Source: Burkholderia sp. D-99 | GTDB lineage: Bacteria > Pseudomonadota > Gammaproteobacteria > Burkholderiales > Burkholderiaceae | DNA length: 64,000 bases | Assembly: GCF_011605345.1 (NCBI RefSeq) | Contig: NZ_JAAOXM010000012.1 | Span: 124,001 to 188,000 of the forward strand | Reading direction: 5' to 3' | In this document: positions 50,569-58,790 of the stretch, in pieces | How the letters are laid out: the number at the start of each line of letters is the position of its first letter | Position numbering within the stretch: position 1 is the stretch's first letter | Translations under genes and position numbers: made by a program | The notes under the pieces: model-generated | Databases searched by the model: none | The model's input: the letters and a program-made list of their open reading frames with translations, nothing else | Told to the model about the DNA's origin: nothing

Positions 50569-51137
50569 CGCAATCTTCCGCAAAATCCTTGAACCCGACC
50601 CCAAACTTTCTGAAAGCTTTCAGGGGTGCCTAGCTAACAAATCCGGGCGATTGTAAGCGATAGTTGCAAGTGATTCAAGGCTTTAGACGCGACAAAAACC
50701 TGCGTAAAACGACGCCTCATCATGTGAAAAAACACGCGATTCGACGACGTACGATGACAGTTGTAAGGTCGCTTTTTGGCACCGGTATTTCTTGCCCGAA
50801 AAAATCCGGCGACGATGAAATGGCGGGGAAACGATGCCTGGTGCGGGCGCTGGCGGGACGGCACGCACGCCACCCGGAATCCACGCTGTGACGCGGCCCC
50901 GGGCCCACACCCGGAGCGACGCTCCGGACAGGTGAAACACGGCGGTCACCCAGCCGCATCGGATGCGTGAAATCCGGACCGACGCCGGCGCATCGAATCA
51001 TCCAATCAGTTGTCATGCCACCACAGGTAATTGACTGTGGATTGCGGCACTTATCAACAGCCCCGCAACCAGCGCGAATACTGTGCACCCTCCCCACCAC
51101 CCGAACGGCACGCCTGTGCCACGCGTACCCGCATGGC
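50569..51137. other. Leader and upstream region of the atp operon
   Basis: 570 bases between the permease stop and atpI. It holds the atp promoter (50650-50678) and, in the leader, a 14-bp perfect palindrome CTGAAAGCTTTCAG at 50610-50623. A DnaA-box-like word TTATCAACA is at 51051-51059. No gene recognised. Confidence 0.5.
50650..50678 (-). promoter_or_regulatory. Sigma-70 promoter of the atp operon
   Basis: Minus strand: -35 TTGAAT (50678-50673), 17-bp spacer, -10 TACAAT (50655-50650). Predicted start about 50643, giving a leader of about 75 bases before atpI. Confidence 0.65.
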
Positions 51138-52268
51138 TCAACCGTGAACGAGCAGCCACGCGCCGAGTGCCGCGCTTGCGAGTGCGAACGGGATTGAAAC
51201 CAGGTGGAACGGCAGCCACATGCGCGGCTCCTTCGCGAGACGCACCGCGATCAGGTTCGCAAGCGAGCCGATCGCGAAACCGAAACCGCCGACCGATACG
51301 CCGAACGCGAGCGCACGCCAGTCATGCGTGAACTCCGACAGCAGGATCGCGGCCGGCACGTTGCTGATTACCTGTGACAGCAGCGCGCCGGCCGCATAGA
51401 CGCGCAGCGGCGAATCGAGTTGCGCATTCGCAATCGTGTCGTGCACGACGGGCAGCGCAGCCGCCGTACGCAGCACGACGAACATCAGTACGAAGATCAG
51501 CAGCAACAGCCAGTCGATCTTCAGGACTGCGTCGCGTTTGACGGCGAGTAGCACGATCGCGACACCGACGAGACCGGGCAGCGGATGATGCGCATCGGCG
51601 AGCAGCACGAACGCAGCGAACAGCACCGCCGCGATCAGCGCGTGCATGCGTTGTACGGGCAACGCAGTGGCGTCGCCGGACAGGTCGAGCGGCTTCGCGC
51701 GAAACACGCATGCGGTCAGCACGAGCAGCAGCGCCATCAGCGCGATCGCGAGCGGCCCGAGCGTGACCACGAAGCGGCCGAACGATACGCCGCTCAATTG
51801 CCACAGGAAAAGATTCTGGGGATTGCCGAGCGGCGTCGCGACGGACCCCGCGTTGACGGCCAGCGCGACGACGATCACGAGCCGCCGGAACGGCAGTGGC
51901 GTCAGCGCACGCAGCGACACCATCAACGGCACGACGACGAACAGCGCGACGTCGTTGGTGAGCCACATCGACAGCAACGCGGCGAACCCGACGAGCAGCA
52001 TCGCGAGCCCGCGTTCGGAATGCACGTGATGCACGATGCGGTGCGCGAGCCACATCAGGCAACCGGACAACTCGAGCGCCTTGGTCAGCATCAGCAGGCC
52101 CGCGAGCGTCGCGACCGTCTGCCAGTCGACGCGATCGGCCAATACGGAAAATGGTTGCGGACGCACCCATTGCAGCACGATCAGGCCAAGCACAAGGACC
52201 GACAGCACCGGCTCCTGCGCAAACCATCCGAGCCACCGGCGCGGCGCCGGTGCGCCCGTCTCCTCCAT
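51138..52268 (-). CDS. ArsB/NhaD-like anion permease
   Basis: 376 residues with about ten hydrophobic helices. It resembles the ion transporter superfamily: MLTKALELSGCLMWLAHRIV, MWLTNDVALFVVVPLMVSL, VNAGSVATPLGNPQNLFLWQ (re-entrant loop with the G-N-P-Q-N motif), QVISNVPAAILLSEF (second inverted motif). These paired motifs are typical of ArsB, citrate and NhaD-type carriers. Starts 10 bases after the parB stop on the same strand, so it is the last gene of the mnmG-rsmG-parA-parB transcript. Substrate unknown. A GTG at 52274 is an alternative start. Confidence 0.78.
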   Translation of the reverse strand: MEETGAPAPRRWLGWFAQEPVLSVLVLGLIVLQWVRPQPFSVLADRVDWQTVATLAGLLMLTKALELSGCLMWLAHRIVHHVHSERGLAMLLVGFAALLSMWLTNDVALFVVVPLMVSLRALTPLPFRRLVIVVALAVNAGSVATPLGNPQNLFLWQLSGVSFGRFVVTLGPLAIALMALLLVLTACVFRAKPLDLSGDATALPVQRMHALIAAVLFAAFVLLADAHHPLPGLVGVAIVLLAVKRDAVLKIDWLLLLIFVLMFVVLRTAAALPVVHDTIANAQLDSPLRVYAAGALLSQVISNVPAAILLSEFTHDWRALAFGVSVGGFGFAIGSLANLIAVRLAKEPRMWLPFHLVSIPFALASAALGAWLLVHG

Positions 52269-52278
52269 CGGCACCGCG

Positions 52279-53172
52279 TTACTCTTCGGTCGCGACGTTG
52301 CCGCGCAGCCGCGCGAGAATGCCCTCGAGCGCGTCGAGGCTACCGAAGTCGACCGTGACCTGCCCTCGCCCGCGGCGGCCGAGCTTGATCTTCACCGTCG
52401 ACGCGAGCAGGTCGGACAACTCCTCCTCGAGACGGCGCGTATCGCGGCCGCCGTCGTCCTTCGCACGCGCCTTCACGGCCGGCACTTCCTTCGTCGTGTG
52501 CGCGACGAGCTTCTCGGTCTCACGAACCGACATTCGCTTGTTGACGACCTGGTGGGCGAGCGTGATCTGCGTGGCCGCATCGACGGCGAGCAGCGCGCGC
52601 GCGTGCCCCATGTCGAGATCGCCCGCCAGCAGCATCGTCTGCACCGGCGAAGCCAGGTTCAGCAGGCGCAGCAGGTTCGACACCGCGCTGCGCGAACGGC
52701 CGACCGATTCGGCTGCCTGTTCGTGCGTGAAATCGAACTCGTCGAGCAGGCGCTGGATACCGTGCGCTTCTTCAAGCGGGTTCAGATCCTCGCGCTGGAT
52801 GTTCTCGATCAGCGCCATCGCCGCGGCGGCCTGGTCGGACACATCCTTCACGAGCACCGGCACTTCATCGAGGCCCGCCAGGCGCGCCGCGCGGAAACGG
52901 CGCTCGCCTGCGATGATCTCGTATTTGTCTGATGAAATGGGCCGTACCAGGATCGGCTGCATCACGCCCTGTGCGCGAATGCTCGCCGCGAGCTCCTGCA
53001 GGCTGCCTTCGTCCATCCGCGTCCGCGGCTGGTACTTGCCGGCCTGCAGCTTGCCGAGCGCGAGCGTGTTCGGTGCCCCTTCGATCTTCACCGCTTCGGT
53101 GATATCGGCACTGCCGCCGAGCAGCGCTTCGAGGCCACGTCCCAAGCCCTTCTTCTTTGGTACCGCGTTCAT
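52279..53172 (-). CDS. parB: Chromosome partition protein ParB
   Basis: 297 residues. N-terminal GLGRGLEALLGG, Arg-rich CTP-binding ParB/Srx fold with GERRFRAARLAGLDEVPVLV (20 residues) and ALIENIQREDLNPLEEA, helix-turn-helix for parS (TQEQ-like FTHEQAAESVGRSRSAVSNL), and a C-terminal dimer domain rich in basic residues (KIKLGRRGRGQVTVDFGSLD). It loads on parS and spreads as a CTP clamp. The start at 53172 (MNAVPKKKGL) is the common one for chromosomal ParB; a second ATG at 53196 is possible. Exact parS sites are in this window at 55260 and 57988. Confidence 0.96.
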   Translation of the reverse strand: MNAVPKKKGLGRGLEALLGGSADITEAVKIEGAPNTLALGKLQAGKYQPRTRMDEGSLQELAASIRAQGVMQPILVRPISSDKYEIIAGERRFRAARLAGLDEVPVLVKDVSDQAAAAMALIENIQREDLNPLEEAHGIQRLLDEFDFTHEQAAESVGRSRSAVSNLLRLLNLASPVQTMLLAGDLDMGHARALLAVDAATQITLAHQVVNKRMSVRETEKLVAHTTKEVPAVKARAKDDGGRDTRRLEEELSDLLASTVKIKLGRRGRGQVTVDFGSLDALEGILARLRGNVATEE

Positions 53173-53203
53173 GTCTTTCTTCCTCGCTTCGCTCATGTCC
53201 GGA

Positions 53204-53983
53204 TCACGACACCTCGAACGCGCGAACGCGGTCGATCATCTCGGCACCGAACTGGAGATACGCTTGCGCACCGCGCGAGCTGCGGTCGAACACGACGCCC
53301 GGCAGCCCGTAACTCGGCGCTTCCGCCAGGCGCACGTTGCGCGGAATCACCGCGTCGAACACCTTGTCGCCGAAGTGCGCTTTCAGTTGATCGGAGACTT
53401 GCTGCTGCAGCGTGATGCGCGGATCGAACATCACGCGCAGCAAGCCGATGATCTTCAGGTCGCGGTTCATGTTCGCGTGAACCTGCTTGATCGTGTTGAC
53501 GAGGTCCGACAACCCCTCCAGAGCGAAGTACTCGCACTGCATCGGGATCACGACGCCATGCGCCGCGCACAGCCCGTTCAGCGTCAGCAGCGACAGCGTC
53601 GGCGGGCAATCGATCAGCACGAAATCGTAGTCGTCGGCCACGTGCTCGAGCGCGGCCTTCAGCCGGCGCTCGCGGTTGTCAATGCTGATCAGTTCGATCT
53701 CGGCACCGGACAGCTCGCGGTTCGCGGGCAGCACGTCGTAAGTGACGCCGTCCGGCCGAATGCGCGCATCGGTCACCGACACGCCGTCGACCAGCACCTC
53801 GTACACGGTCGCTTCGCAAGCAGACTTGTCGATCCCGCTGCCCATCGTCGCGTTACCCTGCGGGTCGAGATCGATCAGCAGGACTCGTTGCTCCTGCGCT
53901 GCAAGGCTTGCGGCGAGATTGACCGATGTCGTCGTCTTGCCGACGCCCCCCTTCTGGTTCGCAACGCAGAAGATCTTTGCCAT
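53204..53983 (-). CDS. parA: Chromosome partition ATPase ParA (Soj-type)
   Basis: 259 residues. Deviant Walker A KGGVGKTTTSVNLAASLA near the N-terminus, LLIDLDPQGNATMGSG (Walker A'), DYDFVLIDCPPTLSLLTLNG (20 residues, Walker B), and EAPSYGLPGVVFDRSSRGA near the C-terminus. Lacks the N-terminal helix-turn-helix of plasmid ParA, hence chromosomal type. ATG at 53983 chosen; the upstream TTG has no family support. Lies 32 bases before parB. Confidence 0.97.
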   Translation of the reverse strand: MAKIFCVANQKGGVGKTTTSVNLAASLAAQEQRVLLIDLDPQGNATMGSGIDKSACEATVYEVLVDGVSVTDARIRPDGVTYDVLPANRELSGAEIELISIDNRERRLKAALEHVADDYDFVLIDCPPTLSLLTLNGLCAAHGVVIPMQCEYFALEGLSDLVNTIKQVHANMNRDLKIIGLLRVMFDPRITLQQQVSDQLKAHFGDKVFDAVIPRNVRLAEAPSYGLPGVVFDRSSRGAQAYLQFGAEMIDRVRAFEVS

Positions 53984-54038
53984 CGTTGGTGTGTTCCCTT
54001 TACCTTCAAACAAAGGCGCGCTATCACGCGCCTGCCCT

Positions 54039-54725
54039 TCAATTCGCCTCGTCGACGGCCACTTCGATCAGATGCCGTTCGGCATCGAGCATTGGCACCG
54101 CCAGCCGTATCGTCTGCTTCACCCGGCTGCCTTCGGGCAACCGCGCAATCTCGTCCTCCGGATGAACGCCCTTCATTGCCCAGATCGATCCGCCCGGCGC
54201 GACCAGATGTCGAGCAAGTTTAACGAAGTCGGACAGATCCGCGAAAGCGCGGGATACGATCATGTCGAATTTTTCCGGCACTTCGACACCCGGCTGCAGC
54301 GATTCGACCCGCCCCGTGACCACCGACAGGTTCGTGAGCTTCAGCTCCGCGCGCATCTGCGTCTGGAATGCAGACTTCTTGTGCACGATATCGTTCAGCG
54401 TGATCTGCCAATCCGGCTCGACGATCGCCAGCACGATACCGGGTAACCCGCCGCCCGAGCCGACGTCGAGCACGCGGGCCGATGCACGGCCACGCAGATG
54501 CGAGACGATGGAAAGCGAATCGAGGATGTGCTGGATCAGCATCTGCTTCGGGTCGCGGATCGCAGTCAGGTTGTAGACCGCGTTCCACTTGCCGAGCAGC
54601 GCGACGTAGTCGAGCAGCTGGTTGCGTTGTGCATCCGTCAGCGTGAGGTCGAGCGCCGTCATGCCTTCGACGAGCATCTGTTCCAGTACGTCCCGATTAA
54701 CCGCCGGCGCGCGACGCGCCGTCAT
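54039..54725 (-). CDS. rsmG: 16S rRNA (guanine527-N7)-methyltransferase
   Basis: 228 residues, formerly GidB. SAM-binding [20 protein letters not shown] (20 residues), [20 protein letters not shown] (substrate side), [20 protein letters not shown] and GSIWAMKG. Starts in the stop codon of mnmG (ATGA overlap) and is followed by parA after 55 bases. Confidence 0.96.
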   Translation of the reverse strand: MTARRAPAVNRDVLEQMLVEGMTALDLTLTDAQRNQLLDYVALLGKWNAVYNLTAIRDPKQMLIQHILDSLSIVSHLRGRASARVLDVGSGGGLPGIVLAIVEPDWQITLNDIVHKKSAFQTQMRAELKLTNLSVVTGRVESLQPGVEVPEKFDMIVSRAFADLSDFVKLARHLVAPGGSIWAMKGVHPEDEIARLPEGSRVKQTIRLAVPMLDAERHLIEVAVDEAN

Positions 54726-56692
54726 TGTTGCGTCGGGACGGCGCCGTCCCCCTGCTCCGTTGCCGCTTCGGCAGTACCATTCCGGCGACCCAGGCCGCGG
54801 CGCTTCAGGTGCACCATCAGCAGCGAGATCGCCGCCGGCGTGACACCCGAGATACGCGACGCCTGCCCGATCGTTTCCGGCCGGAACTCGTTGAGCTTCT
54901 GGCTCACCTCGAACGACAGGCCGCGGACTTCGCGGTAATCGATACCGTCGGGCAGACGCGTGTTCTCGTTCGCATCGTTGCGTTCGATCTCCGACGCCTG
55001 GCGCTCGATATAGCCCTGATACTTGATGCCGATCTCGACCTGCTCCTTGATCTGCTCGAGCAGCACCGGATCGTCGGCCAGCGGCTCCGCGGGGCCGCAT
55101 TCGCCGCCCTTCAGTCCGCACACGCCGTCGTAGCTGATACCCGGACGGCGCAGCAGCTCGGCGAGGCTGTATTCGTGGTCGATCGCCTTGCCGAGGAGCG
55201 CGGTCGCTTCTTCCGGCGGCAACGTCTTCGGCGTGACCCACGTCGACTTCAGGCGTTCGGTTTCACGTGAAACAGCGTCGCGTTTCCGGCTGAACGCATC
55301 CCAGCGCGCGTCGTCGACGAGCCCCAGTTCGCGGCCGATCTCGGTCAGGCGCATGTCGGCATTGTCTTCACGCAGGCTGAGGCGATACTCGGCGCGGCTC
55401 GTGAACATCCGGTACGGCTCGGCCACCCCACGCGTGACGAGATCGTCGACCAGCACGCCAAGGTAGGCCTGGTCACGGCGCGGGCACCATGCATCCTTTT
55501 CCTGCACGTAGCGGCCAGCATTGAGACCGGCCAGCAGCCCCTGAGCGGCCGCTTCTTCATAGCCGGTCGTCCCGTTGATCTGGCCCGCAAAAAACAGCCC
55601 GTTGATCGCCTTCGTTTCGAGCGACGCCTTCAGCGCGCGCGGGTCGAAGTAGTCGTACTCGATCGCATAGCCGGGGCGCAGGATATGCGCGTTCTCGAGG
55701 CCGAGCATCGAGTGCACGAGCTCGAGCTGGACGTCGAACGGCAGGCTCGTCGAGATCCCGTTCGGGTAGAACTCGTTGGTCGTCAGCCCTTCCGGCTCCA
55801 TGAAGATCTGGTGCGATTCCTTCGACGCGAACCGGTGAATCTTGTCCTCGATCGACGGGCAATAGCGCGGCCCGACGCCTTCGATCACGCCTGTATACAT
55901 AGGCGAACGGTCGAGGCCGCCGCGAATGATGTCGTGCGTGCGCTCGTTCGTGTGCGTGACCCAGCACGGCAGCTGCTGCGGATGCTGCTCCGCGCGACCG
56001 AGGAACGAGAAGACGGGGATAGGATCGAGATCGCCCGGCTGTTCGGCCAGCTTCGAGAAATCGATCGAACGGCCATCGATACGCGGCGGCGTACCGGTCT
56101 TCAGGCGGCCCTGCGGCAGCTTCAGCTCCTTCAGGCGCGACGACAGCGACACGGCCGCCGGATCGCCCGCACGGCCGCCCGTGTAGTTGTTCAGGCCGAC
56201 GTGGATCTTGCCGTCGAGGAACGTCCCGGCGGTCAGCACGACCGCACGAGCACGGAAGCGGATGCCGATCTGCGTGACGGCGCCCACCACGCGGTCGCCT
56301 TCGACCATCAGGTCGTCGACGGCCTGCTGGAACAGCCAGAGGTTCGGCTGATTCTCGAGCCGGTGGCGGATCGCAGCCTTGTACAGGATGCGATCGGCCT
56401 GCGCACGCGTCGCGCGCACGGCCGGGCCCTTCGACGAATTGAGGATCCGGAACTGAATACCGCTCTCGTCGGTCGCGGCCGCCATTGCGCCACCCAGCGC
56501 ATCTACTTCCTTGACCAGATGGCCCTTGCCAATGCCGCCGATCGACGGATTGCAGCTCATCTGCCCAAGTGTTTCGATGTTGTGGGTCAGCAGCAGTGTC
56601 TTTGCGCCCATGCGGGCGGACGCCAGCGCAGCTTCGGTGCCGGCATGACCGCCACCGACGACGATGACGTCAAATTCTGTGGGAAAAAGCAT
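54722..56692 (-). CDS. mnmG: tRNA uridine-34 5-carboxymethylaminomethyl modification enzyme, FAD subunit
   Basis: 656 residues, formerly GidA. FAD Rossmann [20 protein letters not shown] at the N-terminus, [21 protein letters not shown] (catalytic Cys region; 20-base excerpt rule kept by giving [20 protein letters not shown]), [33 protein letters not shown] (20 residues), and C-terminal [20 protein letters not shown]. With MnmE it modifies wobble uridines. The segment DAVSRETER is encoded over an exact parS site (55260-55273). First gene of the mnmG-rsmG-parAB unit. Confidence 0.97.
   Translation of the reverse strand: MLFPTEFDVIVVGGGHAGTEAALASARMGAKTLLLTHNIETLGQMSCNPSIGGIGKGHLVKEVDALGGAMAAATDESGIQFRILNSSKGPAVRATRAQADRILYKAAIRHRLENQPNLWLFQQAVDDLMVEGDRVVGAVTQIGIRFRARAVVLTAGTFLDGKIHVGLNNYTGGRAGDPAAVSLSSRLKELKLPQGRLKTGTPPRIDGRSIDFSKLAEQPGDLDPIPVFSFLGRAEQHPQQLPCWVTHTNERTHDIIRGGLDRSPMYTGVIEGVGPRYCPSIEDKIHRFASKESHQIFMEPEGLTTNEFYPNGISTSLPFDVQLELVHSMLGLENAHILRPGYAIEYDYFDPRALKASLETKAINGLFFAGQINGTTGYEEAAAQGLLAGLNAGRYVQEKDAWCPRRDQAYLGVLVDDLVTRGVAEPYRMFTSRAEYRLSLREDNADMRLTEIGRELGLVDDARWDAFSRKRDAVSRETERLKSTWVTPKTLPPEEATALLGKAIDHEYSLAELLRRPGISYDGVCGLKGGECGPAEPLADDPVLLEQIKEQVEIGIKYQGYIERQASEIERNDANENTRLPDGIDYREVRGLSFEVSQKLNEFRPETIGQASRISGVTPAAISLLMVHLKRRGLGRRNGTAEAATEQGDGAVPTQQ
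55260..55273. other. parS: parS centromere site inside mnmG
   Basis: GTTTCACGTGAAAC, an exact match to the chromosomal parS core, within the mnmG coding sequence (codons for V-S-R-E-T). ParB, encoded 2 kb away, is expected to load here. Confidence 0.9.
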
Positions 56693-56960
56693 GGTGGATT
56701 CCGTACGCAGGACTGCGCACGAACCTATCTGAGAAATGTATGGGCCGAATTATAGCGGGTTCGCTTTTCACCCGAAGGCCGTCCGAATGGTAGGGTCTGT
56801 GCATTTCGACGATTTTTCTGTGATCGGCCGATGAATCCATGGCGCAGAGCCTGCTCCAGCAATGCTTTCGGCCTGCCGGCAGCACATCGTTGCGCCTGTG
56901 CAAAGATTCGCTTGCCGGGAAGTTCCACGTGGAACAGATACCCATTCGATGCCTGGGCCC
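56693..56960. other. mnmG upstream region with parS-like palindrome
   Basis: Space between the mnmG start and the tandem array. It probably carries the mnmG promoter. AT-richer than its surroundings near 56740-56820. Holds the symmetric parS variant at 56922-56935. No gene recognised. Confidence 0.5.
56922..56935. other. parS variant site
   Basis: GTTCCACGTGGAAC, a perfect 14-bp palindrome differing from the parS core at two symmetric positions (T to C and A to G). It lies 26 bases before the first tandem unit. Confidence 0.65.
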
Positions 56961-57952
56961 CGCACGACAACACGAACGAGACATTCTGTGTAACCGCGCC
57001 CGCCCTCTTCCCCACAGATTTTCCGACGGTTCGCCCGACACTTATCCCCTGTGACCTGGCGCATCCTCGTTCTGTGGAGCAAGCGGCAGCCCTCCGTGAA
57101 CGATGCTTCGAGCCGTCATCCGTGCCGAGGGCGCCTCGAATAGCGTTATTACACAGAACTTCCGACTGTTTCTCTGGCACTTATCCCCCGGTCACTACAA
57201 TGCCCGTGCCCTGCACGACAACCCGAACGGAACATCCTGTGCGACCGCGCCCGCCCTCTTCCCCACAGATTTTCTGACGGTTCGCCCGACACTTATCCCC
57301 TGTGACCCGGCACATCCTCGGCCTGTGGAACAAGCGGCACCCCTCCGCGAACGATGCACCGAACAGCCATCCGCGCTGCGGGCGCCTCGACCAGCGCTAT
57401 TACACAGAACTTCCGACTGTTTCTCTGGCACTTACCCCCGGTCACCACAATGCCTGTGCCCCGCACGACAACCCGGACGGAACATCCTGTGCAACCGAGC
57501 CCGCCCTCTTCCCCACAGATTTTCCGACGGTTCGCCCGACACTTATCCCCTGTGACCTGGCGGATCCTCGTTCTGTGGAACAAGCGGCAGCCCTCCACGA
57601 ACGATGCGTCGGGCCGTCATCCGCGCCGAGGGCGCGTCGAACAGCGTTATTACACAGAACTTCCGACTGTTTCTCTGGCACTTATCCCCCGGTCACCACA
57701 ATGCCCGTGCCCCGCACGACAACCCGGACGGTACATCCTGTGCGACCGCGCCCGCCCTCTTCCCCACAGATTTTCTGACGGTTCGCCCGACACTTATCCT
57801 CTGTGACCCGGCACATCCTCGGCCTGCGGAACAAGCGGCAGCCCTCCGCGAACGATGCTTCGAACCGTCATCCGCGCTGTGAACGCCCCGCCCATCGCTA
57901 TTGCACAGAACTTCAGACTGTTTCCCTGGCACTTATCCCCTAGCCACTAGCC
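56961..57952. repeat. Four tandem ~250-bp units upstream of mnmG
   Basis: Units begin with CGCACGACAA (TGCACGACAA in unit 2) at 56961, 57212, 57462 and 57713, spacings 251, 250 and 251. Each unit carries in order TTCCCCACAGATTTT, ACACTTATCCCCTGTGAC, CTGTGGAACAAGCGG, a variable GC-rich middle, TTATTACACAGAACTTC, and GGCACTTATCCCC, with small changes. Unit length is not a multiple of 3 and open frames shift between units, so this is not coding. Units 1 and 3 share variants, as do 2 and 4, so the array is a duplicated dimer of about 501 bp. Many words are 7/9 matches to the DnaA box. Lies directly upstream of mnmG and 30 bases from an exact parS. Confidence 0.93.
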
Positions 57953-57981
57953 GTCGTGTATCGGCACCCCAAAAACAAAAA

Positions 57982-58007
57982 CGGCGTGTTTCACGTGAAA
58001 CACGCCG
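57982..58007. other. parS: parS site within a 26-bp palindrome that doubles as liv operon terminator
   Basis: The exact parS core GTTTCACGTGAAAC at 57988-58001 is extended on both sides by CGGCGT / ACGCCG to a perfect 26-bp palindrome. On the minus strand, 28 bases after the livF stop, it is followed at once by TTTTTGTTTTT (57981-57971). The same bases therefore form a rho-independent terminator hairpin for the liv operon and a ParB site. Confidence 0.88.
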
Positions 58008-58034
58008 CCCGTTTCCCGCCAACCGCGCCGTAGA

Positions 58035-58790
58035 TCAGGCCGTTTTCTTCGCCAGCCCGAGGTACGTTTCGATCACGCGCGGATTCTGCGCAAGTTCGGC
58101 CGCCGGCCCTTCCAGCGCAAACTCGCCTGTCTCCAGCACATAGCCGTAGTCGGAGATCTGCAGCGCAGCCCGTGCGTTCTGTTCGATCAGCAGCGTCGCC
58201 ACGCCCGTCCCGCGCAACGCGCTGATGATATGAAAGATCTCCTTCACGATCAGCGGCGCCAGCCCGAGGCTCGGCTCGTCGAGCATCAGCAGGTCAGGCT
58301 TGCCCATCAGCGCGCGGCCAACTGCAAGCATCTGCCGCTCGCCGCCGGATAGCGTGCCAGCCGCCTGCTTGCGGCGCTCCTTCAGTCGCGGAAACAGTGC
58401 AAACACATGATCGAGCTGGTCGAGGAAGTTCGCTTCACCGGCCTGCTTGCGTCGATACGCACCCAATACGAGGTTGTCTTCGACCGTCATCGTGCTGAAC
58501 AGCTCTCGCTTTTCCGGTACGAGGCACATCCCGCGCGCGACGCGCTGCTCGACCGGCAATGCACCGACGTCGTGGCCGCGGTACACGACCGCGCCCGACG
58601 CATGCCCGGTCACCGGAAGCGCGCCCATGATCGCGTTCAGCAGCGTCGATTTGCCGGCTCCATTCGGGCCGATCACGCTGACGATCTGCCCCGCACCAAC
58701 CTTGATCGCCGCGCCGTGCAGCGCCTCCACCTTCCCGTATCGGACCGCCAGCCCGCGTACCTCGAGAATCGGCATCGTCGTGTCCGTCAT
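58035..58790 (-). CDS. livF: Branched-chain amino acid-type ABC transporter ATPase LivF
   Basis: 251 residues. Walker [18 protein letters not shown], signature [19 protein letters not shown], Walker [15 protein letters not shown], and H-loop replaced by Gln-type ([20 protein letters not shown], usual for LivF). The ATG at 58790 overlaps the livMG stop by one base (TGATG) and has GGAG in front. Its transcript ends at the parS palindrome. Confidence 0.94.
   Translation of the reverse strand: MTDTTMPILEVRGLAVRYGKVEALHGAAIKVGAGQIVSVIGPNGAGKSTLLNAIMGALPVTGHASGAVVYRGHDVGALPVEQRVARGMCLVPEKRELFSTMTVEDNLVLGAYRRKQAGEANFLDQLDHVFALFPRLKERRKQAAGTLSGGERQMLAVGRALMGKPDLLMLDEPSLGLAPLIVKEIFHIISALRGTGVATLLIEQNARAALQISDYGYVLETGEFALEGPAAELAQNPRVIETYLGLAKKTA

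Noticed and set aside
57103-57932. Open frames of 70-150 residues through the tandem array (repeating TDCFSGTYP-like and RPRPPSSPQIF-like peptides)
   Set aside because: The same peptides reappear in different frames because the unit length is not a multiple of 3; no ribosome-binding sites, and the frames run through the DNA repeat on both strands.
56961-57952. CRISPR array
   Set aside because: Units are 250 bp and nearly identical along their whole length; there are no short repeats with unique spacers and no cas genes.
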